Below, piece after piece: positions 33,785 through 43,555 of a stretch of 64,000 bases of DNA. The translations under genes and the position numbers were made by a program. Positions within the stretch are counted from its first letter, which is position 1; every line of letters begins with the position of its first letter. The notes below the pieces were generated by a model. The model was given only the letters and a program-made list of their open reading frames with translations. It was not told the DNA's origin and did no database searches. This DNA is from Limnohabitans sp. 103DPR2 (GTDB taxonomy: Bacteria > Pseudomonadota > Gammaproteobacteria > Burkholderiales > Burkholderiaceae_C), in assembly GCF_001412575.1 (NCBI RefSeq), contig NZ_CP011834.1, positions 2,232,001-2,296,000 on the forward strand. Direction: 5' to 3'.

Positions 33785-35985
33785 GTTCCTGCTTTCATTT
33801 CTCTGCGGCCTAACTCGCGGCTGCCAACCCAACGTTGAATGAGCACCGTGATGAATCCCATGAGCGCCATCAGCACGGTGCAATACGCCAGGGCCACACC
33901 ATAGTCACCATTGCCCACGCGGCCAATGATGTAGGTGGTGGCCAATTCGTACTTGGCCGTCACCAAAAAAATCACGGCCGAGACGGTGGTCATGGAACGA
34001 ACAAAACTGTAGATGAGTGCTGCAACCAATGCAGGTTTGAGCAATGGCAACACCACTTCACGAAGGGTGGTGAGCGTACTGGCGCGCAACATGACCGATG
34101 CTTCATCGAGTGAGCGATCGAGTTGCTTGAAAGCTGCGGTGCCCGCACGCACACCCACTGGCAAATTGCGAAAAATAAAGCACAGCACAATGACCAAGCC
34201 CGTGCCTGTGAGCTCCACAGGCGGCACATTGAAGGCCAAGATGTAACTCACGCCCAGCACCGTGCCTGGAATGGCAAAGGTGAGCAGCGCAGCAAACTCA
34301 AACGCATTCTTGCCTTTGAACTCGGTGCGCGCCAGCAGCCACGCCATCAGCAAGCCCAGGCCTGCACACACAGGCGCGGCCATGGCCGACAAACTCAAAG
34401 TGTTGAACAAGGAGTTCCAAGCTGTGCCTGCCCAGACCCAACCGAATTCGCCCCACTGCACATCAAAGGCTGTTTTGAAATGGTTCAAGGTGAAAGTGTA
34501 ATCCCGGCCCCATGTTTGCACGAACCCTCCGGCAAAGGCAAAGACATACACCACCAAAGTGAAAGCCAACCAAGGCCCTGCAATGCCGCGGCACACATTC
34601 AAAACTGCAGGGGGCAAGTTGAGGGGAATGCCCGCATCACCTTTGCCCGACACGGTGGTGAACTGCGCACCACTGAGCACTTGACGTTGAATGACAAAAA
34701 CGGCCAATGCAAATACGGTGAGGACCAATGACAAGGCTGCTGCCATGCCGGGGTCGATGGCAGCGCCCACAATGGCAAAGAAGATTTCAGTCGATAGCAC
34801 AGAAAACTGTCCCCCCAAAATGATGGGGTTGCCGAAGTCGGCCATGCTTTCAATGAAGCCTACCAAAAAGGCATTGGCCAAACCCGGTTTGAGAAGTGGC
34901 AAAGTGATGCGCCAAAAAGTTTGCATGCGCGTTGCGCGCAAAGTTTGAGACGCTTCTTCCAAAGAAGGACTGACACCCTGCACCACCCCACGCATGATCA
35001 TGAAAGCGATGGGCGTAAAGGCAAACATTTGGGCCAACCAAATGCCAAAGACACCATAGAACCATCGTGTGGGCGGAATGCCAAAGGCCCACTCCAAGGC
35101 TTGGTTGACCAAGCCTGATCGGCCAAACAGCAAGATCAAGCCCAGACCCACCACAAAGGGCGGCGTGATGATGGGCATGAGGGCCAATGCGTTGAGCGGC
35201 TTGCCCAAACGCGTGCCGCTGCGCTCGGCCCACAAGGCAATGAGTGTTCCTAAAAAGGTGGTGCCCGCTGCAGTCGCCAAGGCCAAGCCCAAAGTGTTCC
35301 AAGCCACGCCACAGCGTCCCGTCGCATTCAAACAATTCAAACTCCAAATGCGTGGCGTCCCAATGCGGTCCCATACGGCCATCAGGCTCAGCTCGTTGGC
35401 TTCTGTATAAAAAGCGGAGACCAAGGAACGGCAAACGGGATAAACCACAAACAAGGCCAACAACATCACACACAAAGTGACGGCACTGGCAATGAACACA
35501 TCGCCTCTGCAATAGCCCAAACGCGCCAAACCTGCCCCCAGCAAAATGGTCAGCGACAACAAGACGCCTGCAGCGCCCCACCCCATGCCGTACTGACCCT
35601 GCGCGATGGGACCAAACGATTGCTCAAGGAATTCAAATGACCAGCCCACAGCACCGATGGCAAAACCACTGAGGGTGATACCGAGCAAGCCCAACATGGC
35701 ACCGCACACCAACAACACCCCTTGGCGTTTGGGATACACCGCCACGGGCGCGATGAGACCGATCAAACAAGTGAACAAACCTGCAAAACCAAACCACAAC
35801 CAAGGACGGCCGTGTTGGAGGGCTTGCATCAGGGCACTGGCTGTTTCTGGGCCAGCCCAGACAGCGGGCATGACAGCAGCCAAAGAGCCTTGCTGAAGAA
35901 AGTACCAAGGCAGAAAACCAAAACTGAGCAGGCCCAACAGGGCCCACATCGTTAAGGCTCGCTGCGTGCGCAGCGCGGCAGTCAT
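33781..35985 (-). CDS. ABC transporter permease, fused double domain (FbpB-like)
   Basis: Inner-membrane permease of 734 residues made of two BPD_transp_1 units in one chain. Two EAA loops are visible: EEASQTLRATRMQTFWRITLPLL and DEASVMLRASTLTTLREVVLPLL. This arrangement is typical of ferric-iron (FbpB/SfuB) permeases and some 2-aminoethylphosphonate systems. The extra N-terminal membrane segments before the first unit make it longer than the E. coli-type protein. The start codon overlaps the binding-protein stop by one base. Confidence 0.92.
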   Translation of the reverse strand: MTAALRTQRALTMWALLGLLSFGFLPWYFLQQGSLAAVMPAVWAGPETASALMQALQHGRPWLWFGFAGLFTCLIGLIAPVAVYPKRQGVLLVCGAMLGLLGITLSGFAIGAVGWSFEFLEQSFGPIAQGQYGMGWGAAGVLLSLTILLGAGLARLGYCRGDVFIASAVTLCVMLLALFVVYPVCRSLVSAFYTEANELSLMAVWDRIGTPRIWSLNCLNATGRCGVAWNTLGLALATAAGTTFLGTLIALWAERSGTRLGKPLNALALMPIITPPFVVGLGLILLFGRSGLVNQALEWAFGIPPTRWFYGVFGIWLAQMFAFTPIAFMIMRGVVQGVSPSLEEASQTLRATRMQTFWRITLPLLKPGLANAFLVGFIESMADFGNPIILGGQFSVLSTEIFFAIVGAAIDPGMAAALSLVLTVFALAVFVIQRQVLSGAQFTTVSGKGDAGIPLNLPPAVLNVCRGIAGPWLAFTLVVYVFAFAGGFVQTWGRDYTFTLNHFKTAFDVQWGEFGWVWAGTAWNSLFNTLSLSAMAAPVCAGLGLLMAWLLARTEFKGKNAFEFAALLTFAIPGTVLGVSYILAFNVPPVELTGTGLVIVLCFIFRNLPVGVRAGTAAFKQLDRSLDEASVMLRASTLTTLREVVLPLLKPALVAALIYSFVRSMTTVSAVIFLVTAKYELATTYIIGRVGNGDYGVALAYCTVLMALMGFITVLIQRWVGSRELGRREMKAGT

Positions 35986-37031
35986 TATTGCGGCAGGCTG
36001 TTAACTTCTTTTTCCCAGCGCTGAATCAAACGCTTGCGCTCTGCAGTTTGACCGTACTTGGCATAGTCGTAATTGATGAGCTTGATTTTTTTGAAATCAG
36101 GCACACGTGGATCGACTTTGGTTTCTTTGTGCGAAGGCAACTGGAACTGCAATGTGGCAGCACCCAAAGCTTGCGCCGAAGGCGTCAATGCCCATTCGTA
36201 AAACTGCTTGGCTGCGGTCAGGTTGCGTGAACCTTTGACAATGGACATGGAGCCAATTTCGGCGCCCGTGCCATCGGCAGGTGTGATGGTTTCAATGGGG
36301 AAACCTTGGGCTTTTTCACCAGGGCCGTCGTGAACGAAACTGATAGAGACAGAAGTTTCGCCTCGCGCCACTGCCTTGATGGGCCCAGTGCCTGAACGTG
36401 TGTAGGTACTGATGTTTTTGTGGAGCTTCTTGAGGTACTCATAGGCTTGGTCTTCGCCCATCAATTGCACCAAGGTGGCAATCATGGTGTAAGCCGTACC
36501 ACTAGACGATGGATTGGCCGATTGAATTTCGCCTTTGTACTCGGGCTTGAGCAAGTCATTCCAAGTTTTGGGAATGGCCAGTTTTTTCTTTGCTAACAAC
36601 TCGGTGTTATAACCAAAACCTAAGGGGCCTGAATATATACCGACCGTTTTGTAGCCAGATTGTTTAGCTTGTTGCTGCGCCCAATCGTGCAGTTTGGGCA
36701 AAGTGGGGGATTTGTACTCAAGGGTGAGGTTTTGCTCAGCGGCTTGCAGGTGAGGGTCGCCAGTACCACCGAACCACACGTCCGTTTTGGGGTTGGCTTT
36801 TTCAGCCAAGATTTGGGCAATGGCTTCGCCAGAACCCTTCATGGTCATGTTGACCTTGACGCCTTGGCTCTTTTCAAAGGTGACGGCAATCATGCTGCAC
36901 CAAGCAGCTTGCGCGGAACAAATGACGTTGACTTCACCGCTTTGAGCTAAGGCAGAGTTGCTGGCCATGAGGCCAGTGGCAGCAAGGGCAAGGGCCAATT
37001 GACTGGCGCGCGTAGAGGATGATTTTTTCAT
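35985..37031 (-). CDS. ABC transporter substrate-binding protein (Fe3+/AEP type)
   Basis: Periplasmic binding protein, about 348 residues from the ATG at 37031, with a Sec signal (MKKSSSTRASQLALALAATG, cleavage near ALAQ). The mature part (VNVICSAQAAWCSMIAVTFEKSQGVKVNMTMKGSGEAIAQI) fits the SBP_bac_6 iron/phosphonate cluster D group. The tyrosines expected of ferric-binding proteins are not obvious in the usual tandem Y-Y form. The ligand is therefore left open: ferric iron, 2-aminoethylphosphonate or a related anion. Confidence 0.88.
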   Translation of the reverse strand: MKKSSSTRASQLALALAATGLMASNSALAQSGEVNVICSAQAAWCSMIAVTFEKSQGVKVNMTMKGSGEAIAQILAEKANPKTDVWFGGTGDPHLQAAEQNLTLEYKSPTLPKLHDWAQQQAKQSGYKTVGIYSGPLGFGYNTELLAKKKLAIPKTWNDLLKPEYKGEIQSANPSSSGTAYTMIATLVQLMGEDQAYEYLKKLHKNISTYTRSGTGPIKAVARGETSVSISFVHDGPGEKAQGFPIETITPADGTGAEIGSMSIVKGSRNLTAAKQFYEWALTPSAQALGAATLQFQLPSHKETKVDPRVPDFKKIKLINYDYAKYGQTAERKRLIQRWEKEVNSLPQ

Positions 37032-37075
37032 TGGAAATACTCTCAAATTCAAGTGACGATATCTTGCGCAATTAA

Positions 37076-37102
37076 AGTGCTTGGAACAACAGGGAAAGCA
37101 CT
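37076..37102 (-). terminator. Weak hairpin between the two ABC operons
   Basis: AGTGCTT / AAGCACT 7-bp stem with a 13-base loop, followed on the minus strand by TTAATTG. It lies between the last Liv-type gene and the first gene of the Fbp-type operon, where a terminator is expected. Confidence 0.3.
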
Positions 37103-37136
37103 CATTTGGGATGTTTAAATACCAGATGGATGCGTT

Positions 37137-38201
37137 TCAGCGCAAGGCTTTGGCTCTCAGTCGGCCCACGATACCTGTTGGGAAATAATAAACCGACAAC
37201 ACAAACAGCAGGCCTAACCACAGCAACCAACGATCGGGCGACAGCAGCGCAGCAAGCACTGGCCAAGCCGAGACAGCTTCACTGGCCCAGCGCAGCAAAT
37301 CTTGCAGATAGCTTTGCGCCCATAAAAAGAGAACCGCACCAATGGCCGAGCCGTAGATGGTGCCCATGCCCCCAATCACCACAATCAACAACACGTCCAT
37401 CATGATTTCAAAACTGAGCGACGTATCAGGCCCGTTGTAGCGCAACCAAAGCGCCAGCATCACGCCTGCCATGCAAGCAAACAAAGCCGACAACACGCTG
37501 GACAACGTGCGGTACACCACCACGCGATAGCCAATGGCTTCCGCCCTGAATTCGTTCTCTCGGATGGCTTGCAATACACGGCCAAACGGCGAATTCACAA
37601 TGCGCAGCAACATCAGGAACTGAAGCAACGCGGCCGCAAACAAGAGGTAGTAGCACAGCAAGCGTCCGTCCAAGTTTACCCCCCAGAAAGGTGTATCACT
37701 GAACTCGGTACTGGGCAATAACAAGGCAGGCAACTTGAAACTCAAGCCGTCTTCACCCCCCGTCCATTCAGACAATTGAGAAGCCAAGGTTTGGAATGCT
37801 GCCGCCACGGCCAAAGTGATCATGGCAAAAAAGATGGCCCTCACGCGCAGAGAAAAAAGACCAATCAGTAAGGCCAATACCAACGTGAGCATAAGCGCAA
37901 TTGCAATGCCCAAACCCAGTGACGTCCAAGTTGCCCCCCAATGGTTAGACGACATGGCCACGCCATACGCACCAATGCCAAAGAACATGGTGTGGGCAAA
38001 ACTGACAATGCCGGTATAGCCCAACAGCAAATCGAAACTGGCCACCAAGACGATAAAGACCAATATCTTGGCAGCCACTGACAAAGCTTTGACACCCGGA
38101 AAAAGAAAAGGCGCAAAGGCCAAGCCAAGCAGCACCGCCGCCAGCATCCAGGCCAACCAAGTGCTGCGGGGCATGTCATGAGAAAGTAAGCGTTTCAACA
38201 T
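37137..38201 (-). CDS. Branched-chain amino acid-type ABC permease (LivM-like)
   Basis: Inner-membrane permease of 354 residues with about nine to ten hydrophobic segments. The LivM-type signature region GYTGIVSFAHTMFFGIGAYG and the EAA-like loop AIRENEFRAEAIGYRVVVYRT are visible, as is GGMGTIYGSAIGAVLFL. It is last in the five-gene uptake operon, 15 bases after the LivH-like gene. Confidence 0.93.
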   Translation of the reverse strand: MLKRLLSHDMPRSTWLAWMLAAVLLGLAFAPFLFPGVKALSVAAKILVFIVLVASFDLLLGYTGIVSFAHTMFFGIGAYGVAMSSNHWGATWTSLGLGIAIALMLTLVLALLIGLFSLRVRAIFFAMITLAVAAAFQTLASQLSEWTGGEDGLSFKLPALLLPSTEFSDTPFWGVNLDGRLLCYYLLFAAALLQFLMLLRIVNSPFGRVLQAIRENEFRAEAIGYRVVVYRTLSSVLSALFACMAGVMLALWLRYNGPDTSLSFEIMMDVLLIVVIGGMGTIYGSAIGAVLFLWAQSYLQDLLRWASEAVSAWPVLAALLSPDRWLLWLGLLFVLSVYYFPTGIVGRLRAKALR

Positions 38202-38216
38202 GTCGTGCGCTTTCGT

Positions 38217-39209
38217 TCAGCGATTGGCCACGGGGTAGACCCCTTGTGGGCGCCACAACAAAATGGCGGCCATGAGCGCGATGTTGGAAAACAACGCCAG
38301 CTTAGGAAACAAGAACCCAGTGTAGTTGGCCATCAGGCCCACCATCAAGGCACCGATCAGCGCACCGCCAGTCGAGCCCAAGCCGCCCATGATGATGACA
38401 ATGAAAATCAGCACATTCACTTGCGCGCCAATTTGCGGCACCACATTTTGTTGGTACAGCCCCCACATCACACCGCCCAAACCCGCTAAGCCACTGCCCA
38501 CCACAAACACGCCCACAAACAATCGGCGAATTTTGTAGCCCAAAGACTCGACCATTTCGCGGTCTTGCACGCCAGCGCGAATGAGCAAGCCCACCTTGGT
38601 GCGACTCAAGGTCCAGGCCTGCAAAGCGAACACCAGCAGCCCCACCACCACCGCCATCAAACGGTATTTTTCAAGCGAGGCATCGCCCCACAACAATGAC
38701 CCGCGCATGGCTTCAGGCAATGGCAAGGCAATTTGCAAGGGGCCCCAAATAACTTTGATGATTTCCTCACCAATGATCATGCCACCCATGGTGATCAAAA
38801 TTTGTTTGAGATGCTGGCCATAAACGGGCCGCACGATGAATCGCTCAAACGCCAAGCCAATGACTGAAGACGCCACCATGGCCAGCGCCATGGCCGAGCC
38901 GACCGCAACCAAATTGCGCCAGAGTTCTTGCGACTGCGTCCAATCGGCCATGCCCGACATCACGCTGGTGGCCACAAAAGCCCCCAATGCAATGAACACA
39001 CCGTGACCAAAATTGAGGACGTCCATCAAACCAAAGACCAAAGTAAGGCCCGAGGCCATGATGAAGATGATCATGCCCATCGCCAAGCCCGCCACACTCA
39101 GGGTCAGCCAAGTATCGACCGAGCCAACGAGCGGCAAGGCCAACAAAGCCAAAACCGGAACCAAGAGCAAAGGCTTGATGTCTAAACTTGTTTTCATGTT
39201 CACCATCAC
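38217..39209 (-). CDS. Branched-chain amino acid-type ABC permease (LivH-like)
   Basis: A 330-residue permease partner. LTLVFGLMDVLNFGHGVFIALGAFV is the LivH-type signature, and GVQDREMVESLGYKIRRLFVGVFVVGSGLAGLGG is the conserved ATPase-coupling segment. The N-terminus starts MMVNMKTSLDIKPLL; the inner ATG four codons later could also serve. It overlaps the LivF-like gene by ATGA. Confidence 0.93.
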   Translation of the reverse strand: MMVNMKTSLDIKPLLLVPVLALLALPLVGSVDTWLTLSVAGLAMGMIIFIMASGLTLVFGLMDVLNFGHGVFIALGAFVATSVMSGMADWTQSQELWRNLVAVGSAMALAMVASSVIGLAFERFIVRPVYGQHLKQILITMGGMIIGEEIIKVIWGPLQIALPLPEAMRGSLLWGDASLEKYRLMAVVVGLLVFALQAWTLSRTKVGLLIRAGVQDREMVESLGYKIRRLFVGVFVVGSGLAGLGGVMWGLYQQNVVPQIGAQVNVLIFIVIIMGGLGSTGGALIGALMVGLMANYTGFLFPKLALFSNIALMAAILLWRPQGVYPVANR

Positions 39210-39937
39210 AATGCCAAGCCCAACAAAGATTGTTGCAAAGCCGGGTCGGCACTTAGCGCGGCCATGCTGCCTGCATGGATGACACGACCGTTGTCCATCA
39301 CCGCCACGCTGTCACCCAGCTGCTGCGCAAAATGAATGTTTTGCTCCACCAACAAAATGCTCACGCCACTGGCTTTCATTTTTTGAAAGGCATCGATCAT
39401 GTTTTGCACAATGGCTGGTGCCAAGCCTTTGCTCGGTTCATCGACGATGAGCAAATCTCGGGGCTCGACCATGGCACGGGCCACGGCAAGCATTTGCTTT
39501 TGTCCGCCCGACAACTTGCCTGCGGGGTGATGCCAAAATTTTTCAACTGCAGGAAACATGGCGTAAATCCAGGCCAAGCGGTCTGCGTCCATTTGCTGCG
39601 CATGCGAGGCTTTGCGTGCAGCCAACAACATGTTTTCTTCAACTGTGAGGTCTGAAAAAATGCCCATGTTTTCAGGCACGTAAGCAATGTTGAGCGACGC
39701 AATGTCGGGCGTGCTCATGTGCGTGATGTCATGTCCATTGAAATTCACTGTGCCTTGTGAGGCTTGCCACAAACCCATGATGGTTCTGAGCGTGGTGGTT
39801 TTGCCTGCGCCATTGCGACCTAACAACAACGTGAGTTCACCCCGAGGGATTTGCAAATTGACGCCATGCAAGATGTGATAAGCCCCAATGTGTGTGTGCA
39901 CCTCATTCAATTCAAGCAAGACATTGGAAGACATCAC
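39206..39937 (-). CDS. Branched-chain amino acid-type ABC ATPase (LivF-like)
   Basis: ATP-binding subunit of 243 residues. Walker A is LLGRNGAGKTT, the signature is KLSGGQKQML and Walker B is LLIVDEPSKGLAP. The short C-terminus (HAGSMAALSADPALQQSLLGL) marks it as the LivF type. It overlaps both neighbours by ATGA, indicating tight translational coupling. Confidence 0.94.
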   Translation of the reverse strand: MMSSNVLLELNEVHTHIGAYHILHGVNLQIPRGELTLLLGRNGAGKTTTLRTIMGLWQASQGTVNFNGHDITHMSTPDIASLNIAYVPENMGIFSDLTVEENMLLAARKASHAQQMDADRLAWIYAMFPAVEKFWHHPAGKLSGGQKQMLAVARAMVEPRDLLIVDEPSKGLAPAIVQNMIDAFQKMKASGVSILLVEQNIHFAQQLGDSVAVMDNGRVIHAGSMAALSADPALQQSLLGLAL

Positions 39938-40746
39938 ACGCCCTCCTCTGCACTGGCGTTGACATGGGGTTGGGGATGTGTCTGCGCTGGTTTGGCACCC
40001 AAGTAAGCTTCTTGCACCACGGCAGAGGCCATGACTTCTGATGGCTCGCCATCGGCCACCAACTGGCCGTTGTGCAACACAATGATGCGATCGGCCAATT
40101 CGCGCACCACATCCATTTTGTGCTCGACCAACAAAATGGTTTTGGTTTTGTCACTTTTCAATTGGCGAATGAGGTTCAAGATCACGGGCGCCTCATCTTG
40201 GCTCATGCCTGCCGTGGGTTCGTCAAACATGTACACCGAGGGTTTGAGTGCCATGAGCAATGCCACTTCCAATTTGCGCTGATCGCCGTGCGGCAAACTG
40301 GACACGGTGGCTTGCGCCTGATGCATCATGGCCACTTGTTGCAAGATGTCCTGCGCTTGCTGAGTCAGTTGCGCGTGGTCTTGCCAAATTGACCACAAAT
40401 TGAGACCCCGCAAATGCGCACCCGATTCAGTTGCCTGAACAGCCAAGCGCACATTTTCAAGCACCGACAAATTGGGAAATAAATTGGTCAACTGAAACGC
40501 ACGGCCCAGACCTGCACGGGTTCTGGCCGAGGCACTCATGCCTGTCAGCTCTTGGCCCTCTAAAAAGACGCGCCCTTCACTGGCCGGCAATTGACCCGAT
40601 ATCAAATTAAAGTAAGTTGTCTTGCCAGCACCGTTAGGACCCACGATGGCCGTTAAGGTGCCTGGCTCAAAACGACAAGAGACCGCATTGACCGCCACGT
40701 GTCCGCCGAAGCGGATGGTGAGGTCATGCGTTTGCAAAACGCCCAA
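39934..40746 (-). CDS. Branched-chain amino acid-type ABC ATPase (LivG-like)
   Basis: ATP-binding subunit of 270 residues. Walker A is IVGPNGAGKTTYFNLISG, the signature-like region is SSLPHGDQRKLEVALLM (H replaces the usual SGG core, as in many LivG proteins), and Walker B is VYMFDEPTAGMS. The C-terminal extension with EVMASAVVQEAYLG is typical of LivG. Twelve bases separate it from the binding-protein gene. Confidence 0.93.
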   Translation of the reverse strand: MGVLQTHDLTIRFGGHVAVNAVSCRFEPGTLTAIVGPNGAGKTTYFNLISGQLPASEGRVFLEGQELTGMSASARTRAGLGRAFQLTNLFPNLSVLENVRLAVQATESGAHLRGLNLWSIWQDHAQLTQQAQDILQQVAMMHQAQATVSSLPHGDQRKLEVALLMALKPSVYMFDEPTAGMSQDEAPVILNLIRQLKSDKTKTILLVEHKMDVVRELADRIIVLHNGQLVADGEPSEVMASAVVQEAYLGAKPAQTHPQPHVNASAEEGV

Positions 40747-40757
40747 GGGAGCTCACC

Positions 40758-41957
40758 TTAGCGTTTGTTGCGAATGGGCACGTTCATTTCTTCAGGTTTG
40801 ATTTCGCGAATCAACTCTGGCACACCCCACGCAAACGCGGGGTCTACTTTAATTTTGAAGTGGTACATGCTTTGCATGGCTTGATGGTCTTCTTTGCGGA
40901 AGGTCATCTTGCCTTTAGGGGTGTCAAAGCTCATGCCTTCCATGGTGCTGATCAACGTGTTGGCATCTGTGTTGCCATTGGTTTTCTTCAAAGCAGTGAC
41001 CAAGGCCATGGCCGATGCAAAGCCACCCGCTGTAAAGAAGTCAGGGGGCGATTTGAACTGCGTGTAATGACGCGCCACCATGGCATCGTTGACCGTGTTC
41101 TTGGGCATGCCGAAGTAATAGTAAGCCGCACCTTCCATGCCAGGGAACTGCTTGTAAGCCACCATGGCGGGCAGGATGTTGCCGCCTGTGGCAATTTCAA
41201 TGCCGTAGCGCTTCAAGTCCATGTCGGCAATTTTGAATGGATTGCCACCCGCCCAAATGATGAAAATGATTTTGCGACCGGGCTGCGACTTGAGCTTGTC
41301 GATCAAATGTTGAGCACCGGCTGTGAAGTCGGTGGTGGCGGGTGGCAAGTATTCTTCATGCACCAGCTTCGCAGTTTTCAAGGACTCTCGGAAAGCCTTC
41401 ACACCATCACGACCAAACGCTGAGTCTTGTGCCAAGGTGGCGATGCTGTAACCCGCTTTGTCCAACGCAACAGCATTGGAGATGGCATCTTGGCTGCTGT
41501 TGCGACCTGTTCGGAAGATGTATTTATTCCACTTGTCACCCGTGATGGAGTCGGCAACGGCAGGCTCCACCAGCAAAATCTTTTTGTACTCTTCGGCAAC
41601 AGGCAACATGGCCAAGGCCACAGGCGATGCCGTTGGGCCCACTGCAATCTCAACTTTGTCGTCACCGTAAGCAGCTGCCAACAGGTTTTTGCCTAAGTCA
41701 GGTTTGCCTTGGTCGTCTTTTTCAATCACAACCAACTTGCGACCGCCCACTTGCATGGTGCCACCGGTGGCGTAGTCCAGGCCCATCATCAGACCCACTT
41801 GAGTTTGCTTGCCGTAAGCCTCTAAGGGACCTGTTTTGCTGTAAATGTGGGCAATTTTCAAATCTTTGGCCTGGGCCATGGCAAGAGGCGCTGCAGACAA
41901 AGCGGCGAAACCAGTCAAAGCAGAAACCAGGATGGGAAGAACAAAACGACGTTGCAT
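40758..41957 (-). CDS. Liv-type ABC substrate-binding protein
   Basis: Periplasmic receptor (Peripla_BP_6, Leu/Ile/Val-binding fold), about 399 residues. The Sec signal MQRRFVLPILVSALTGFAALSAAPLAMAQ is followed by KDLKIAHIYSKTGPLEAYGKQTQVG. I placed the start at the ATG at 41957, six bases after GGAG. The upstream ATG at 41963 is immediately adjacent to that Shine-Dalgarno and less likely. Ligands of this family include amino acids, amides and aromatic acids, so the true substrate is open. It heads the five-gene operon and is divergent from the secretion operon. Confidence 0.92.
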   Translation of the reverse strand: MQRRFVLPILVSALTGFAALSAAPLAMAQAKDLKIAHIYSKTGPLEAYGKQTQVGLMMGLDYATGGTMQVGGRKLVVIEKDDQGKPDLGKNLLAAAYGDDKVEIAVGPTASPVALAMLPVAEEYKKILLVEPAVADSITGDKWNKYIFRTGRNSSQDAISNAVALDKAGYSIATLAQDSAFGRDGVKAFRESLKTAKLVHEEYLPPATTDFTAGAQHLIDKLKSQPGRKIIFIIWAGGNPFKIADMDLKRYGIEIATGGNILPAMVAYKQFPGMEGAAYYYFGMPKNTVNDAMVARHYTQFKSPPDFFTAGGFASAMALVTALKKTNGNTDANTLISTMEGMSFDTPKGKMTFRKEDHQAMQSMYHFKIKVDPAFAWGVPELIREIKPEEMNVPIRNKR

Positions 41958-42031
41958 CAGCATCTCCAAAAGAGTTGGCATAAAATCATCAAAATGAATA
42001 CCAAAATATTCACATTTGATTCACACAATGT

Positions 42032-42046
42032 CCTGCAAATTACAGG
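42032..42046. promoter_or_regulatory. Inverted repeat in the Liv/secretion divergent region
   Basis: Near-palindrome CCTGCAA-A-TTACAGG (six of seven base pairs) in the 227-base AT-rich gap between the Liv-type operon and the adhesin-secretion operon. It could be an operator for either operon; the regulator is unknown. Confidence 0.3.
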
Positions 42047-42135
42047 GCTAATTTCCATCATAACCCTCTTAGAAGGCCAATGACGAAAAACAAAGTTGAA
42101 CGAGATGTTCACTCGCAAATAGAACCTGCACCCCC

Positions 42136-42163
42136 AAGACAAGCGCTTGAAACATGCTAATAT
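42136..42163 (+). promoter_or_regulatory. Candidate promoter of the adhesin-secretion operon
   Basis: AAGACA, a 16-base spacer and extended -10 TGC-TAATAT. Transcription would start about 15 bases before the TolC-like gene. The match is moderate and nothing else in the AT-rich gap is clearly better. Confidence 0.35.
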
Positions 42164-42184
42164 TAAATACAACTTAAAGTTTTA

Positions 42185-43555
42185 TTGATTAATTTTCACA
42201 AATACAAAAGAATATATAGGCTTCCCCTGCTATGTATTTTTGTGTTGATAAGCGCACAGCCGCTTTATTCCAACGCAAAAGATCCTGAATTTGGCTTGGT
42301 TGCACAGCCGTCTGTTTTTTCTACCGTATCCCCCCTGCTACCCCTTCTTTTGCAGAAGGTCACAGCCGAACATCCCCAGGTCCAAAGTCAAATCCAGAAC
42401 TTGCAAGCTGCAGGCATGGATTTGAAGGTCACGCAGCAAGCGTATTGGCCTACCCCCTCCATCTCCATGGAACGCGTGCAAACGCAATCACCCGATCCTG
42501 CCTACACAGGCTCACCCCAGGTTCTCAGCTTCAGACTCCAACAGCCCCTCTGGACAGGCGGCCGACTGACGGCGCAATCTGACAAAGCGATCGCCACACA
42601 AGCCATCGAACATGCACGCCTGATTGAAATCCAACAGGGCTTGGCTTTGAAAACGCTTCAAGCCTGGATGGAGGTGGTCATGGCGCAGCGCCAGCAACAA
42701 GTCTTGGAAAAAAGTGAAACGGTTCAAACGCAACTGCTTCTGAAAATCACGCGCCGCGCTGAACAAGGCCTGTCGCCCCTGAACGAAGTCAACTATGCCA
42801 ACTTGCGCTTGGTGCAAGTTCGTCAAGATCGGTTCAATGCCTTGCAGCAAGAAAACCAAGCTTGGATTCGTTTGTCGCAATGGGTGCCAGAGGCCAAAAG
42901 CCTGGATCTCAAACTGATCCATCCCAACATTCAAATGCTAACGCTGGATGGACTTGCATTGAAGCAAGCTTTGCCGCACTGGGAAACCATCAGCCTAGAC
43001 AACTCGCCATTGATCCGTCGACTTGAACACGTTGCTCAACTGCAATTGGCCGAGGTGGCCGAAAAACGCGCAGCCTTGCAGCCTGAAGTTTATGTTCGCG
43101 CAGAACACCAACGTGGCAACTACACCTACGCCAACACGCCCAACACCAATCGGGTGTTTGTAGGTTTCAGTGCCAGCACCGGTGCTGGCTTTGGTTTGTC
43201 ATACCAGCTGGCGGCCTTGCAAAACAAACACGATGGCGCCCTGCAAGAAATTGTGGCTGCTCGCAGAAGTGTGTTGGAAGCCGTTCAAAGCGATTTTTTG
43301 AATGCCAATGCAAGGCAAAGCAAGGCGGAGATGCTGCTTCTCAATCTAGAGTCTTCCCAAGAAATTCAAGCTGCTTGGGAGCGTCAATTTATCAATGGCA
43401 AGAAAACTTGGATCGATGTGATGAATGCTGCCCGAGAAACTTCGCAGGCTGAATTGGCCGTCATCGAAAACGAGATGGCTTGGCTGCAAAGCATTGGACG
43501 ATTGCACATTCAAGCACATGGCACCCCTTTGGCGTATGCGGGGTCTGCACCATGA
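42185..43555 (+). CDS. TolC-family outer membrane protein of type I secretion
   Basis: Outer-membrane efflux/secretion channel of 456 residues. The Sec signal has a basic start (HKYKRIYR), a hydrophobic core (LPLLCIFVLISA) and cleavage near SNA-KD. Long alpha-helical regions and LSFRLQQPLWTGGRLTAQSDKA fit the OEP family (LapE/AggA-like). The TTG at 42185 is the only start that yields the full signal peptide; its Shine-Dalgarno is weak. The stop overlaps the ABC exporter start by ATGA. It should complete the secretion channel for the downstream adhesin. Confidence 0.88.
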   Translation: MINFHKYKRIYRLPLLCIFVLISAQPLYSNAKDPEFGLVAQPSVFSTVSPLLPLLLQKVTAEHPQVQSQIQNLQAAGMDLKVTQQAYWPTPSISMERVQTQSPDPAYTGSPQVLSFRLQQPLWTGGRLTAQSDKAIATQAIEHARLIEIQQGLALKTLQAWMEVVMAQRQQQVLEKSETVQTQLLLKITRRAEQGLSPLNEVNYANLRLVQVRQDRFNALQQENQAWIRLSQWVPEAKSLDLKLIHPNIQMLTLDGLALKQALPHWETISLDNSPLIRRLEHVAQLQLAEVAEKRAALQPEVYVRAEHQRGNYTYANTPNTNRVFVGFSASTGAGFGLSYQLAALQNKHDGALQEIVAARRSVLEAVQSDFLNANARQSKAEMLLLNLESSQEIQAAWERQFINGKKTWIDVMNAARETSQAELAVIENEMAWLQSIGRLHIQAHGTPLAYAGSAP

